From Acanthaster planci (taxonomy: Eukaryota > Echinodermata > Asteroidea > Valvatida > Acanthasteridae): a stretch of 64,000 nt of DNA. The notes beneath the pieces are model-generated. The model had not been told where the DNA came from. It was given only the letters and a program-made list of their open reading frames with translations, and made no database searches. Made by a program: the position numbers and the translations under genes. The stretch covers positions 813,722-877,721 of the forward strand of contig NW_019091475.1 of NCBI RefSeq assembly GCF_001949145.1, written 5' to 3'. Positions within the stretch are counted from its first letter, which is position 1. The number at the start of each line of letters is the position of its first letter. Positions 13,335 through 25,400 of the stretch are shown in pieces.

Positions 13335-13570
13335 GGAGCCAAGTCCAAAATCGGGCTCTGCATATGTTAAAGATGACACGAAATGTTATATTGCACCTGT
13401 TCTTAATGTCCTACCAAAAATTCTCCTCTTTATACCAGCATTATATGCATTTTAAAAACTATTGTGTATGTTTACTGCCAAATATATTTGTCTACATGTT
13501 TGTTAGTGGAGGACCACTTTGTCATTTTGTCTGATTGAATCATCTATAGCACACCCTTACATTTGGTAGT

Positions 13571-13694
13571 GAAGCAGGCTGCCATTTTGAACTGGGAAGT
13601 GTAGTGCAAAACAAATGGCGCGCGCTTTTGGTTCCCCGCTTATTTTCGCACTGATGCCTTTTACACACATCATTGTACGCATGACATATTAAAG
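13571..13694 (+). mobile_element. MITE fragment related to the 60.8-kb element
   Basis: The stretch AGTGCAAA..ATGG..GCGCGC..GCCTTTTACACAC..ATTGT.CGC.TGACATATT matches 60760-60905 in order over roughly 90-120 bases. The terminal inverted repeats that define the 60.8-kb copy are not preserved here, so this is a decayed or internally matching copy. Confidence 0.55.
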
Positions 13695-13912
13695 CCTATT
13701 GGGGCAATTTTAAAATTCGAAAATTGAGGACTGTTAATGCATTGATATCTTCATATTTTGTTATCCTTTCCAATTGAGTTTGGAAGAGCAGTAATGTAGA
13801 AATGCCCAGCAATTCGTTCTTCGTCTTTAACCACTTGACGCCAGATAACGTGTTGACATACACAGTTTTCCTTATTTGTTCCATTATATGCGTCATGCTT
13901 GGTTGCGTCATA

Positions 13913-13918
13913 AATAAA
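13913..13918 (+). terminator. SZT2: Candidate SZT2 poly(A) signal
   Basis: AATAAA lies about 580 bases past the SZT2 stop codon, and a second AATAAA is at 14484-14489. Either would give an ordinary 3' UTR. No cleavage site can be read from the sequence. Confidence 0.4.
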
Positions 13919-14736
13919 TTGCAATTTTGAAGAATTTGCCGAAAAAAAACACCTCAGCAGCTTTTCCGGGTAAGAAAATCCGATGTTAACTGGTTAACGC
14001 TTGTTTTATGGGGCTTTACTGTATATACATTTATGAAAACAAATCAAGCAAATTGTGCTAATGAAAATATTGCGATATTCCTATCTAATTGCATATATTT
14101 TTGGTCGCATTGTTTGGGAAGGGTAAAACTTTCCCTTGGTTCCTGTGAAAAGTGTAAATATTTTGAAAGAATCAAAAGAGCTTCCCTGCGAACGTATAAA
14201 ATGACTGCCGTGCTTTACACATAGTGATTTGGGTTTGGAGACCATTCTTGAAGGGCTAATTTTGTAGCACTTCATCTCTACAGAATCGCCCTTTACGGTT
14301 TCACTTTTTGGACAAAAAAGGGCGTTCTCTTTCCCTTTAAAGAACAACTACAGAATTTGTGTAGACAGTGAATCATTTCCAACAGTAACTTTATAGTGAT
14401 TTTACATAGGAAAGAAAAGATACAGGATTAATTTTCGTGGCAAACAATTGTCATTTCAAAAGCCATTGAATGATTTTGTATGCAATAAAGTAAAGGATGA
14501 ATTGAGTATCTTCAGTTTGTGGAGACTTCCTGTAAAAATCAAGTGGGCTGTTTTGGTTTCCAGTATTTTGAAAATTCATGATTTGTTCCTGAATATGCAA
14601 ATTGCATTAGCAACCTCGCTTGAATGGTACACCAAGTAAAACCCCTAAATTGACCAGTTTTGAAAAATTACATGCACATCAATTGGCCCTTTTGAAATAC
14701 TTACAGCAAATGCAAATGGTGTATACTACCTTTTAA

Positions 14737-14937
14737 CAGTGTTGTAGTACTCGTACTCGGTACTCATACTCGAGTTCTACTCGAGTACCGTTTTCAGAGT
14801 ACTCATACTCATACATCCAAGTACTCGTACTCGGACTACAGTTCTTGTACTCGGGCTACAAAATACTCAGAACTCGACATCCAAAAATTGTACTCGAGCA
14901 TCAAAGTACTCGTACTCGATTAACAGTACTCGATTAA
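14737..14937. repeat. TACTCG-type degenerate repeat, possible hAT end
   Basis: About 190 bases are built from TACTCG/TACTCA units in both orientations (CGAGTA occurs too), starting just inside CAGTGTTGTAGTACTCG. hAT transposons often begin CAGTG and carry subterminal repeats of this kind. I found no matching other end or 8-bp target duplication, so the hAT assignment is an inference. Confidence 0.5.
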
Positions 14938-17900
14938 AAAATCCTTCAAGTTAACTTACCACGGGCATTAAAATAAGGCACAAAAATATCGACTTCAACT
15001 TTTAACCAAACTGGAAGCTGAAAAAAATACAAAAAACTTGGTTGAAATCTTGATGTCAAATTTTCATACGAGTGAACTCTACCCCAATTATTTTACAATT
15101 GACTAAAAAACTGTGACTAATAAAACCTACCCTAAAGGTTTGATCGAACAGTCGTAAAATTCATATGCATTGACTTGATGACTTCAACGTTTAGAGCCAT
15201 CAGCGCTACATAAAATCAGACCCTACCATGACCTGGCCAACTAAAAGGATCTCTCTCACTATTAGGAGCATAATTTCACTTACCAGAATTATTATCTTCA
15301 AATTCACCATAAAATTCTCTAGTCTTCTTTTGCGAAGTGATAACTGAGTACTGTGCTATTTCAATTACATTTTATTCAAGTCACAACTTTTACTCACAAA
15401 TCAAATCACTCAACTGCAAGTAACTGTCCATCTTGATCCTTTTCAGGTTTTTAATATTTTCACTCTGTTAATAAATTTAATGTTCAGTAGTAGGCGTTAG
15501 TACAGTTTTGATCTATATCAAGTGTATATATAAACAGCACACACCATAGTTACAATATTTTGTCAAGTAGGCTGGTTATTACCTTGATACAGGCACTTCC
15601 TTTCTATACAAATTGCATACTTGTGTTGTATTATGGAACAGATCAACAGCCAATCTCCACAGAGAATGCATGATTATGGCAGAGAATTTTTCAGCTAAAT
15701 AGAAACTGCAAGTTAGGTTGGCTAATATTTTTAGCCAAAAGCATAAATAGCTTTGAGCCAAAGGAAGCCGTGCTTAATAGTGAGCTTATGACTGCAAACA
15801 AAGGAAATGAAATACAGTACACTAAGTTTTTTGTCAAAGACCGAAAACATTACTTTGCAGTGATGGCAATTTACATGTATAGGTTAAAGCACGCAGATGT
15901 AAGTAAACTTTTCTTCACATAATTTATTAAGAGAGTACTGAAGCAGGAACAAGCAGGAAGTACTGGACTATAACCCACTCCCCCCCCAAAAAAAACCCCT
16001 CACTTCTAGTTTTTACAAGTGATAGATTCAAATTTTGGTTGTTTTAAGGCAACCGAAAACCATCCGTATTTGACACAACAAAAACTTATTATATTAAGAA
16101 ATTTCCTGGAAGTTCTCTGCGTTTTGTTTAGTTTTTGGCTGGGGAAAATAGCACACACTATAACCAACACTGTCGTGAAATATGTGCAGACCAACAGAAA
16201 ATTAAAGTACACGTACATGTATGTTTGATTTTGGAATTAGTAACACAACAGTATCTCGTTCTATCTTGATCAGAAACCCTCAAAAGATTTCCACTTGTAA
16301 GTTCTAACAAATATTCTGATCTATAAGTATGTCACAGGGTACACCTTCGCAAGAGATTTGATACATCTTTAAACCAAACTGTCTTGGATAATCATGTGCT
16401 GACACTTGTTAATTGTGGAGAACATATACGGATATTTAAATGCTGTCATGGTGAAATCGTGGCATGCTTCCATCAGGCTTACATTTAGCTTCTCAAATTA
16501 CCAAAACAGCCTCAACCTCTTTAAACAATAGTTCCAATTATACTACAAAATATAAAGCCATCTGGGTGTTAAAAGTACAAGTAATCAACTGAAATGTAAC
16601 AGTACAAAGTATGGTCTTGCTCTTTTATACGGCTTCTTGGCATATGTTAACAGAAATACAGCAATGATAATGGTGTTGAAAAAACTATTTGAAGTATTAA
16701 AAAAAAAAAATGTAACCTTCGAGTTGGAAAGAAACTACCAACACTTGCACTATGAAATGTAACAAATACCATTGGCTACTGTTATGTTTATATTACATTT
16801 AGCTTCTTAATCAGAGTCCATCGTTCTAATCCATTTACATTTGGAGGACCACAAGCAAACAAAATACTATAACCATGGCAGAAGCTCCACACACATTATT
16901 CAGTTGATCTTCAAGTCAAATTGCTTTAAAGTACATGTACATATACACATACATGTCTAACAAAAGTGCTAATGGTATTCAAAAACTGCAGTGGAACGAC
17001 CAAATGGTAGAGTAGCATGTTTGGGTCCACATTAATGTTCAAATACCGATGTGATAGCAACAAAATTTGCAGACTTGAAACTTTTCTCGACAAGCACATT
17101 AAGTTACTCATGTAACTAAACTCCTGATCAGTTTACGATTCAACAGGGAAACATTTTACAGGGTAGACTCAACTAAACCCGCTTATAACAAAACGAATGA
17201 AATTTTCTCTGTTGAATACTTCAGGCTGTCGTTCTGTTGCCATTCATTATCAAATACATATGCAAACAAATTAAAAATATCAAAAACTAGGTCCATTTAA
17301 GTACTGTGAAAACTAGGTCTGTTTAAGTACTGTGGGACAGGGCATGTACTTTAGTTTGCTTGTTTTTCTGAACAAGACAAGTACAAAGTTGATATAAATA
17401 ACAAAAGTCAGGGCTGCTGCCCCAGTAATGTACTTACAAAAGTAGAGTATGCAAGGCAACAAAGTACAGTGTGATTGAAGCGTTTAATATGAAATCTACA
17501 ATTACTGTAATTTGCCAAGTGGCACGAGTAGGGAAATTTGATGTCTCAAGACTTAGCCTGATATGCAATCTTGGTGACTCAAAATCAAGCAAGGCCAGGG
17601 GGTGAACTTCACAGAGCTACTGGATACAGAAAATCTGCTCAGACTGTTAAGTGAAAACAGGGTACGAACTGAAATGCTATGCAGTGCAAACTGCGTGTGT
17701 CTGCTTAATGGCTGATAATGGCTTGGGCTCGCAAAACAATCTAAGCAACATTTTCTGCTTCGCAATCTGTGAAATTGGAGGATAGCGCTTGAGTTTGACA
17801 AGGGAATGAAAGTGCGCTTGGCCGGTCTTAAACTTAACTAAGACCAGAGCAGATGAATGGACGCTGATAATGCCCGAGCTGAAGGGGAGGGACATTCCCA

Positions 17901-19392
17901 GCATCTGAGATACCGAGCGTCTATTCTCCTGCCACACATGTGTGTTCCATTAAAACGCCTTTTGAGTCACAAAGTAAAAACAAATTTCATAAAATTAAGA
18001 AATTTCCAAGGATTTTGTTCAACACTTTTACGCATAGCTCGTACTGCGTGATATGCCATGCAGCCAGCCATGGATTTTATCAACCATTTCAGACCTACCA
18101 CATGAAAGGTTCTTCATCAAAAGGAACGGCTGAACTGTCTCCGATGTTTTATGAATGATAATTAAGGCAGTTGATGAGGTTACATGTATACATATACGCC
18201 ATGAAAACCTTAATACATCGTTTCATCAGATATACGATTTTATGATTTGTACAGTTTATGTTAAGTTGCATAGTAAGTGATTTCAGAATACAAAATGGAT
18301 ACCTTTCAGAATACAATGCAAAAAACAGGCAACAATTCAAGTGAAAAAAACCATGAAAATTGTTTGCAAACTATTATTTTTAAATAAGCAAATATATACA
18401 GACAGAGAGCTCAAACATACAGAGATATGTAGAAATCATATCAAGCTTTAGTGGTGATGCTTTGAGTATTTTAAATACTAGCAAAACAAAATACAATGCT
18501 GTTCGTTTTCTATAACAGTTTTTGCAAGGCAGTTGATTAGAATATCAAAAGTGAACTGAATCTTGGGAAAAACTGATGGTACACTGAAAATAGTTTACAT
18601 GAGTATTGATACAAAATAGTTTAAGCACACAATAGAGACTCAGTGAGGATTCCAACCCGAGACCACTGGACAGCAAGTCAAGTCTTCAAGGGCCACAGTT
18701 CACAGTGTCCAGTTCCATTTCAGTGCTAACCGAGGACGATCTGACAGTAAATGAACATGTCCCGTCACCCGTTTTACGGGGTCTGTAGGCAGAAATCTGA
18801 GGAAAGGGTGTACTAACCTCTCCGGCAGAGCAGGCAATGGCACTCATAGACTCATACTGCTCTTGGAGTCACCCTTTTTCTCTACTGTCGTTAGCACAAC
18901 GGCTGACAATCAGCCCCCATGATACTGACCCTGATTCAATGCACATAGGTGCACAGCCGCAGCCTGCAGATGAACTGCAGGGTTGGACAAATGGCTGTGT
19001 CACCCCCTAACATGAGAAAATAGCACGAGCACAGCTAATAGAATGAATTTTGATAAATCAATTTCAATACAGGTACATTAATGTTCACATGAACAGCACC
19101 GCACACATTAGTAGTCCACCTGAACTGAATTTCAGCTTACCGTTAGGAGAAAAGCCATTTCCTATGAACAGAGTTTCACAGCTTCTAATACATACACGTA
19201 CTTCTTCATAGGTTTACTGACTTGAATGTTTTGTGCTTACCAGTCTTTGACTTGGAGTCTCGGAATTTAGTGATTTTAACGTACAGGCAATAGGGAAAGT
19301 TTACCACTGGTGGGAAAGGTCTGCCTTTCTGCAGATGGCAGGAATTCGGCTTTGTTTGAATACTTCGACAAGAGACCTGGCAGCGTGGACGT

Positions 19393-19467
19393 TTACTTGA
19401 ATTTCTCCTCCCACTGCTGTGCCATGATGAGGCTCCGCCTCTGTGGTCGGTACTTGGGCGTTGGTTT
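19393..19467 (-). CDS. Scaffold gene last exon H
   Basis: In the phase set by the previous exon, this reads KPTPKYRPQRRS then LIMAQQWEEKFK and TAA at 19393-19395. A basic block followed by a Trp-containing helix at the extreme C-terminus matches my memory of AKAP2/MISP-type proteins. A longer frame on the same strand exists but is out of phase with the donor and is rejected. Confidence 0.75.
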   Translation of the reverse strand, partial: KPTPKYRPQRRSLIMAQQWEEKFK

Positions 19468-22400
19468 CTGCAAGAAAGAAAGGACCAGCGAGCCTCACAA
19501 TATCATTACCCTTGACAGCTGAGCTTACAGTTCACTGCTTCAGCAATTGAAAAATAACATACCTGTCCGAGGATTTCTAATGAACATTCAAGTGCAGATA
19601 CATGTTGTTCAGGTTTGAGCTTACCTATGGGCTTTGTGTAACATTATTATTCTATCTTATTCATCGTTTTCATAAGGATCTTCTTATGCCCTTTTCCAAT
19701 GACCTTAAAGTGGAGATATCCAAAGGGGAAGCAGTTGATAAACTGCACATCACTGAACTGAGTTGAGACATGTCTGAAATGGGCACTCTTGACTGTGGCT
19801 ACGGGTAATCTCCATAGAGTACACAGCCCCAAGATATCAAATTCGAACAAAGGCAGTTTTTAAGGAAACATACCTCTGAACTCGACGGTGAAGTTTCCTC
19901 CATCTCCCCTCCCTCTGCACCCCCCTGCATTGTACTGTCTGTCATGTCTCCTGTCAGCCTCGGTGAGGTAGGTGACATCAGACCCTTCTCGCGCCGGTAC
20001 TGGTCCTCTCTCTCCTGCTGGAGGCGGATCTCCTGCTGGATGAGGCTCTCTGCTTGGGAGTAGGGTGATCGCTTCACCGGACTGAGAGTTTCCTCTGTGT
20101 GCAAATTAGAAGTGCAGTGTGATGACACAAGATGCTAAAGGCCAACAAGATTGTGTTAACTGGTAACCGGTGCTGATGATATGGCATACATGTCCATGGC
20201 TGGTAGACTGCTGACCTTTGTTTAGCCTACATTTACATAAGCTTGCCATGCAGTAATGCCTAATCCAGAGATCTGACACAAATACATGTACATGTGTGGG
20301 AGCGCAATTATGGGCCACTGAAGATGCCCTCTAGTAGCAGTAGAACAACGCAAGCTACAACTACATGTACATGCACATGCATTGTTCAGAAAAACCCATC
20401 AAGGGCAAATACCTCACAATATTTAGCAGACTGAATGTACATGTACTTTCACTCGAGGTCTTTGGATGTAAAGTCACAATGTACCCACTGCCCAATTTTG
20501 TCTATGAGCAGAGGACCAATCTCACGTACAATACTTTGCGTGGCACTTTGGCTGGTGACCCTCTCTTCTGCTAGACGCACTTGCTATTGCTTGGCACATA
20601 CCGGTACATGTACCTGTGCTTAGCAGCTCAGTGAAATAGGGTCCATGAAATTCCCTTTACTAATGCAGGTCAATATAGCCCGACTGAGCTGGATATCTAC
20701 ATGCAAGTGCTAGCTACATGTACCTGGTACATGTACATGTACCGTACATATAATATGCAATGTACTGTAACGACATGTACATGTACCATGTACCGGGTAA
20801 CTGCAACACAAGCTTCAGGTGAGTCAAAAGTACATGTACACGAGTAGAAGGATGCCCATGTACATGCACCACGTACAGTACAGTACATTTAGGGCACACT
20901 TTTATTTGACATCATACTGCATCCCAGTCTGTTATCTAGAGCTACATACATCTACATGCAGGTCTGTTACAAGACAGCAAGTGACAAAAATAACATGAGT
21001 GATTCATGCAAAGGAAAAACTAAAGGGGTGTTCTTCAACATGCATACATGAACAGGAGACACACACAGAAGCAGCAATAGCGTGTGACAATTATTCAGAC
21101 ATGTACATGTAGGATTGCACGACAAGACTGCTGCATGCTGTGCAGTGCTGGTGGTTTTTTGTGCGATCCGAACAAAGGCGGTGATGACTCCTGGATGCCG
21201 AGGAGAGGCGCTGATGAGGCTGTGACTGCAGTGGTGTGTACACGTATGCATTGCCATCTGCCCAACAACTACTGAGGGCGCTGTACTGCATACTGGAGGT
21301 GAATGAGGGCAGTCCGCGGTATGGGCGGGGTACCAGTCCCTGCACGAAGGAAAGATGCTGCATGAAAAGAGTTCGCAACCTCTAGCTGGCATCGGTTGAT
21401 TTTGGCACTGCAATAATGCACGTGCATGAGAAGGGTGTGTAAATGTATGCGATGAAGTTCCCTCTTCTGAGTACACCGCTCAGCTCCACTATTGGCTACT
21501 ACTGTACGGGCAGGTCTGTGGACTCTCATGCATTGCAGGACAGATCTCACTGCTCTAACTATTGCATGCACTTTGAAAGAGTGCCAAGGTGTAAAACCCA
21601 TTGTGACAAGCACCAGTATGACTATGACACGATGGCTGTGCGAAACATGCAATGCCCAATGCTTGTCTGAATGTGACAACATCGCTGCATCTAACCTGTG
21701 TCCTGGGGCGCCAAGTCCTCGCACACCGACAGCGTTCTGATTTTTCCCTCCCCTTTGAGGGTCAGCTCGCGTCGCCTCTCCTCCTCAAACTCTTTCTCAA
21801 TGTAATAGTTGACAGTTTTGAGGTAGTAGGCGGGCGAGTCGGGGAAGTCGGGGGAGTTTGGGGGGAGGGGCCGGGGGCTGGGCTGGGCAGGTGGTTTAGT
21901 ACGGCCAGCTTGAGTGGCGGTGGTGTTAATGGAAGCTTTGAGGGGTAAACCTGTATGGTGGCAAAAGCACATTCAGAGCTGAGACACACGTCTCACCATA
22001 GATGTACACATGTACGTCCTCAAACATGTAATCGATATTCAAGGGTTCAGATCTGAGAAGCTTCGAAGTCTCTGCCCCAATTTTACTTCAAAGTGCTTGC
22101 TCAAAGTGAGTTGTGTTCCACTTCTACTAATTGTCCTTTCTTTAAAATATGATATACTGGTACCATGGACTATTTGAAAGAAGTTATCAGTACGAGATCC
22201 TTCAAGGACATTTGAGTTTTAAGCATACTGTAGCTGGCAACGACAGCTTAGCAAATAATTCTCTGATAAAGCAAATGGTACTAATCAGTGTTTCCACACA
22301 CCTAAGTTACACCTAATGAACATTATGTTCTCAAATCAAGAAATACAGTAAGAATTTTGTTATGGTGCGGTACTGCTCAGTGACAGATGGTTATCTTCTA

Positions 22401-25400
22401 AAACCCAACACTTTTGTCACTGAGAAAAGCCAATGGCTGACGTTGCATGCAATGTTACCTCTATGTTTTACTAGTAGACATGCTTCCTCTTGAACAGTAA
22501 TCGCCCAACTTTCCGGAGCAATCAAAGCCGGGACACGATAAAATAAAATTCGGACTCTAACACTAGGGATAAAACTTCTTGAAGTTCTTAGAACAGGGTT
22601 CTACTTTACCTCTTTCCTTTCGAAGCATTGTTTCCCTCTCCTCAGCCAATCGGATATCTCTCTCCATTGGCGTCTCTCCCCCCCTTCGCATTACAACGAC
22701 CTCCTGCTCTGGTGATGACACAGACCTTGGACTCTGGGTGACCTGTGGCCTTGGTGTCACCGGTGCCATTTCAGTAACCTTTGACCTCTCCAGGGTCGGG
22801 GTCTTCTCCACGAGGACCACCTCAGAGATGTCAGCATCGAAGGCTTTCTTCAGGTCTGTGCTTGGGTTGGCGGAAGCCCGCTCCTTCTGGAGTTCCGCTT
22901 CCCTCTCCTTGGCCAGCCTGATCTCCCTCTGGACCAAAGTTTCTGGCTTACTGGGTGCCGAGTCCGTTGTGTCTTGGGAGCTTGGCTCCTCAACGGGGGA
23001 AGGTACTCGGTGAGGTGCTGGGGATGGAGGTCTTCGCAAGAGTGGCGAGGGTGGTCTGACTACAATTGGCGAAGGAGGCCTTTGCTGTCCTTGCTGTGGG
23101 TGAAGAAAAGTTATCAGTGATGATAATATACCTTACTTTTGGTCTATGGTTGTCCTTATGCAGTTTTAAACATACTGCTAATCGTTTAAATCTGTCTCCT
23201 CGCACTTTTATTCCTCTATTAAAGTTATTTCCCTATTGGTATAAACAAATTCCCTGATGCTAGAAAGCTACATGTCCATGTACCTGACAGAATAAAATCT
23301 GGTAAAATGATATGCACAGACTTCAATAAAATTTAATTCTTGTTGCACTTCCTAAATTCCCCCATAAAAATTTTATCAGAGAATATCTAAATTATTAACA
23401 TAAATATACACATACCTCTTTAGCTGTGATTTCCTTAACGGCAGCACCCACAGGCGACTGTTTAACTGAAACACTGCCCTCTGTTGCCTTCATCGGTCCA
23501 GGCTTATCACTGGACTTCTCGCCAGTTTTTCTCCCTCGTAGCATCTTCTGGTATTCCCGATAGCTGCTGTAGGGTTCCAAATCCACGGAGCTGAGACCAA
23601 ACCTGACCAGTGGAGGCTTCTCTGGGGGCTTTGCTGTCATGAGGGGACTGTCAACTCTCTTGGGACTGACTGGTGTTAAGGCAGGCTTGATAGGGGCACT
23701 CTTAGGACCAGCGGGTGCTAAGGCAATCTTGATGGGAGTAAATGTACTGCTTGATGTGGTCGGACTTTGTAGGCCTTTGATGGGTGTTGAGCGACCAGAT
23801 GAGCTGTGGGAGCTTCCTTCCAAGCTGGCTCGGCGGGTCCGGGTTTCTTCCAATGCTCTCTGGCGCTCCAGCACATTCTCTCCTTCCCGCTCCCTCTGCA
23901 GGCGGATCTCCCGCTGGACAATGGATTCTTTCCGTCTTGGCACCTCCTGAGTTTCAGAAGCCTCAGCCTTGTCCTTATCAATTATGACAACTGCTGGCTC
24001 TGGGCTTGCCGACCTTGTCTGACCTCTGGGTAGTGTCTCCTGGACTTGGATAGTTTGCTGTGTAACTTCTGGCTCAGCCATCAGCTGAGGGCCCTTGCTG
24101 TTTTGTTCTGCATACCTTATAGTGATTGGAAGACTGGATTGCTCAGGTTCACAGCATAATCCTTCTATGCTGGACCCTCCATTTTCTTGTACTTTCTGTG
24201 CTTTTTGCAGTTCTGCAATACAGCCTGTGTTTTGCTTCTTGTTCAGACGAACTTCTTTGTCATCAATGGATTCCTGTTTGATGAGATGTACCTGCATGTC
24301 CTTGTCAACTTCATCCTGATCTGTGGTGCTTTTAAGGCGTCCCTCTTTCAGCAACTCTTGTTCCCTTTCCTTTTGCTCCCGGATCTCTTTCGCAATAATG
24401 CTCTCTGAGGTCCGGTGGCTCAGTATGGCAGTTTTGCGCTGTGGCATGACTTCATAGGTGTAGGAGTCGCAACGATCATAGTCATCATCCAGATCCTTTG
24501 GCATGATGTCTGATGAGTCATCTTCGAGTGGAATGTCTGCCCTAACTTCTGCTTCAGGTGCTGCTTGCTTTGGGGCCGTTTTCTCTCTGGCTGCCTCTTT
24601 CAGTTTTACCTCAAAGGAGAACATTCTTCTGGGATGACTTTTCTTCAGATGCAGACTCTCCGCTTCCATTGCAGATGCCATGGTGGATTTTTGCTCCCAC
24701 AGGCTGCGCATCTTCTTCAAATCAATTGGAGCTTCATCATTACCTTCCTGTTTACTTTCAGCTGGTTGCACCTTCGAAGTACCTGGTGGTTCGGAAGAAG
24801 CTTCAAAAATCTTAGCCTGAAGTTCTTGAGAAGGCGTTTTGCTCAGACATGGTGTGTCCAGCTCTTTTGGAGCACATTCAACACTGCTCATTTTGTCGTC
24901 TGATTTTGTGCTTGCAGGTGATCCAACCAAAGCTACATTTACTGAAGCAGCACTCTGTGGGCTCTTGCTGTCAGTATCCGGTGGCTTCTCTGGCAATAAT
25001 TGCAAAGTCGAGTTTGTCACGTCAGGGACAAAGGTATCTTCTTTTGGTTTATTTGAGGGGATCTCTACCCTATGTCCAAGTGGCTTATAAGGTTTTGGTG
25101 TAAGTGTTGTAAAATTAATGGCACTTCCCTGAGAGGTGTGGCCTAGAAAAACTGGACTTAGTGGGGATGGTTCTTGCTTGACAATGCTGCTCTTTCCGGT
25201 CGGTGAGAGAGGCCCCTCACTGTCTGGTGAGGTCAGGTTTTCGAACTGACTGCTGCCTCCTTGCCAGCTGACTTTCTTTTTTCTCTTGACCTTCACAGCT
25301 GCCAAGACTTCTCTTCTCTCTTGCTCATATTCAAGCAGTGTCTTACCATCCTCATCAACCAGGTCAGAAGGCTTGCTTCCAGGCTTGGATCCATACAATG

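Larger units (their letters stand above)
13335..19392. other. Intergenic/3' UTR space between convergent genes
   Basis: No coding exon is supported here. The left part should hold the SZT2 3' UTR and the right part the 3' UTR of the minus-strand scaffold gene. For the minus strand, AATAAA (read as TTTATT on plus) appears only near 15922 and 15371. Either that 3' UTR is long (about 3.5 kb) or a variant signal is used. Features seen are a MITE fragment near 13.6 kb and a TACTCG-rich repeat near 14.8 kb. The rest is AT-rich and unremarkable. Confidence 0.6.

Noticed and set aside
18640-18990. tRNA-like strings with GGTTGGAATCC
   Set aside because: A and B boxes are only about 10 bases apart and in the wrong arrangement, so this is neither a tRNA nor a clear SINE.
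19301-19498. 65-codon minus-strand frame over the last scaffold exon
   Set aside because: It is out of phase with the donor at 19874. The phase-correct frame ends EEKFK and stop at 19393 and has the family's C-terminal look.
20967-21724. Long open frames of 150-170 codons on the minus strand and shorter ones on plus
   Set aside because: They lie in the intron between scaffold exons F and G, have Cys/Thr/His-rich composition from ACATGT repeats, lack splice sites in phase and resemble no protein family.
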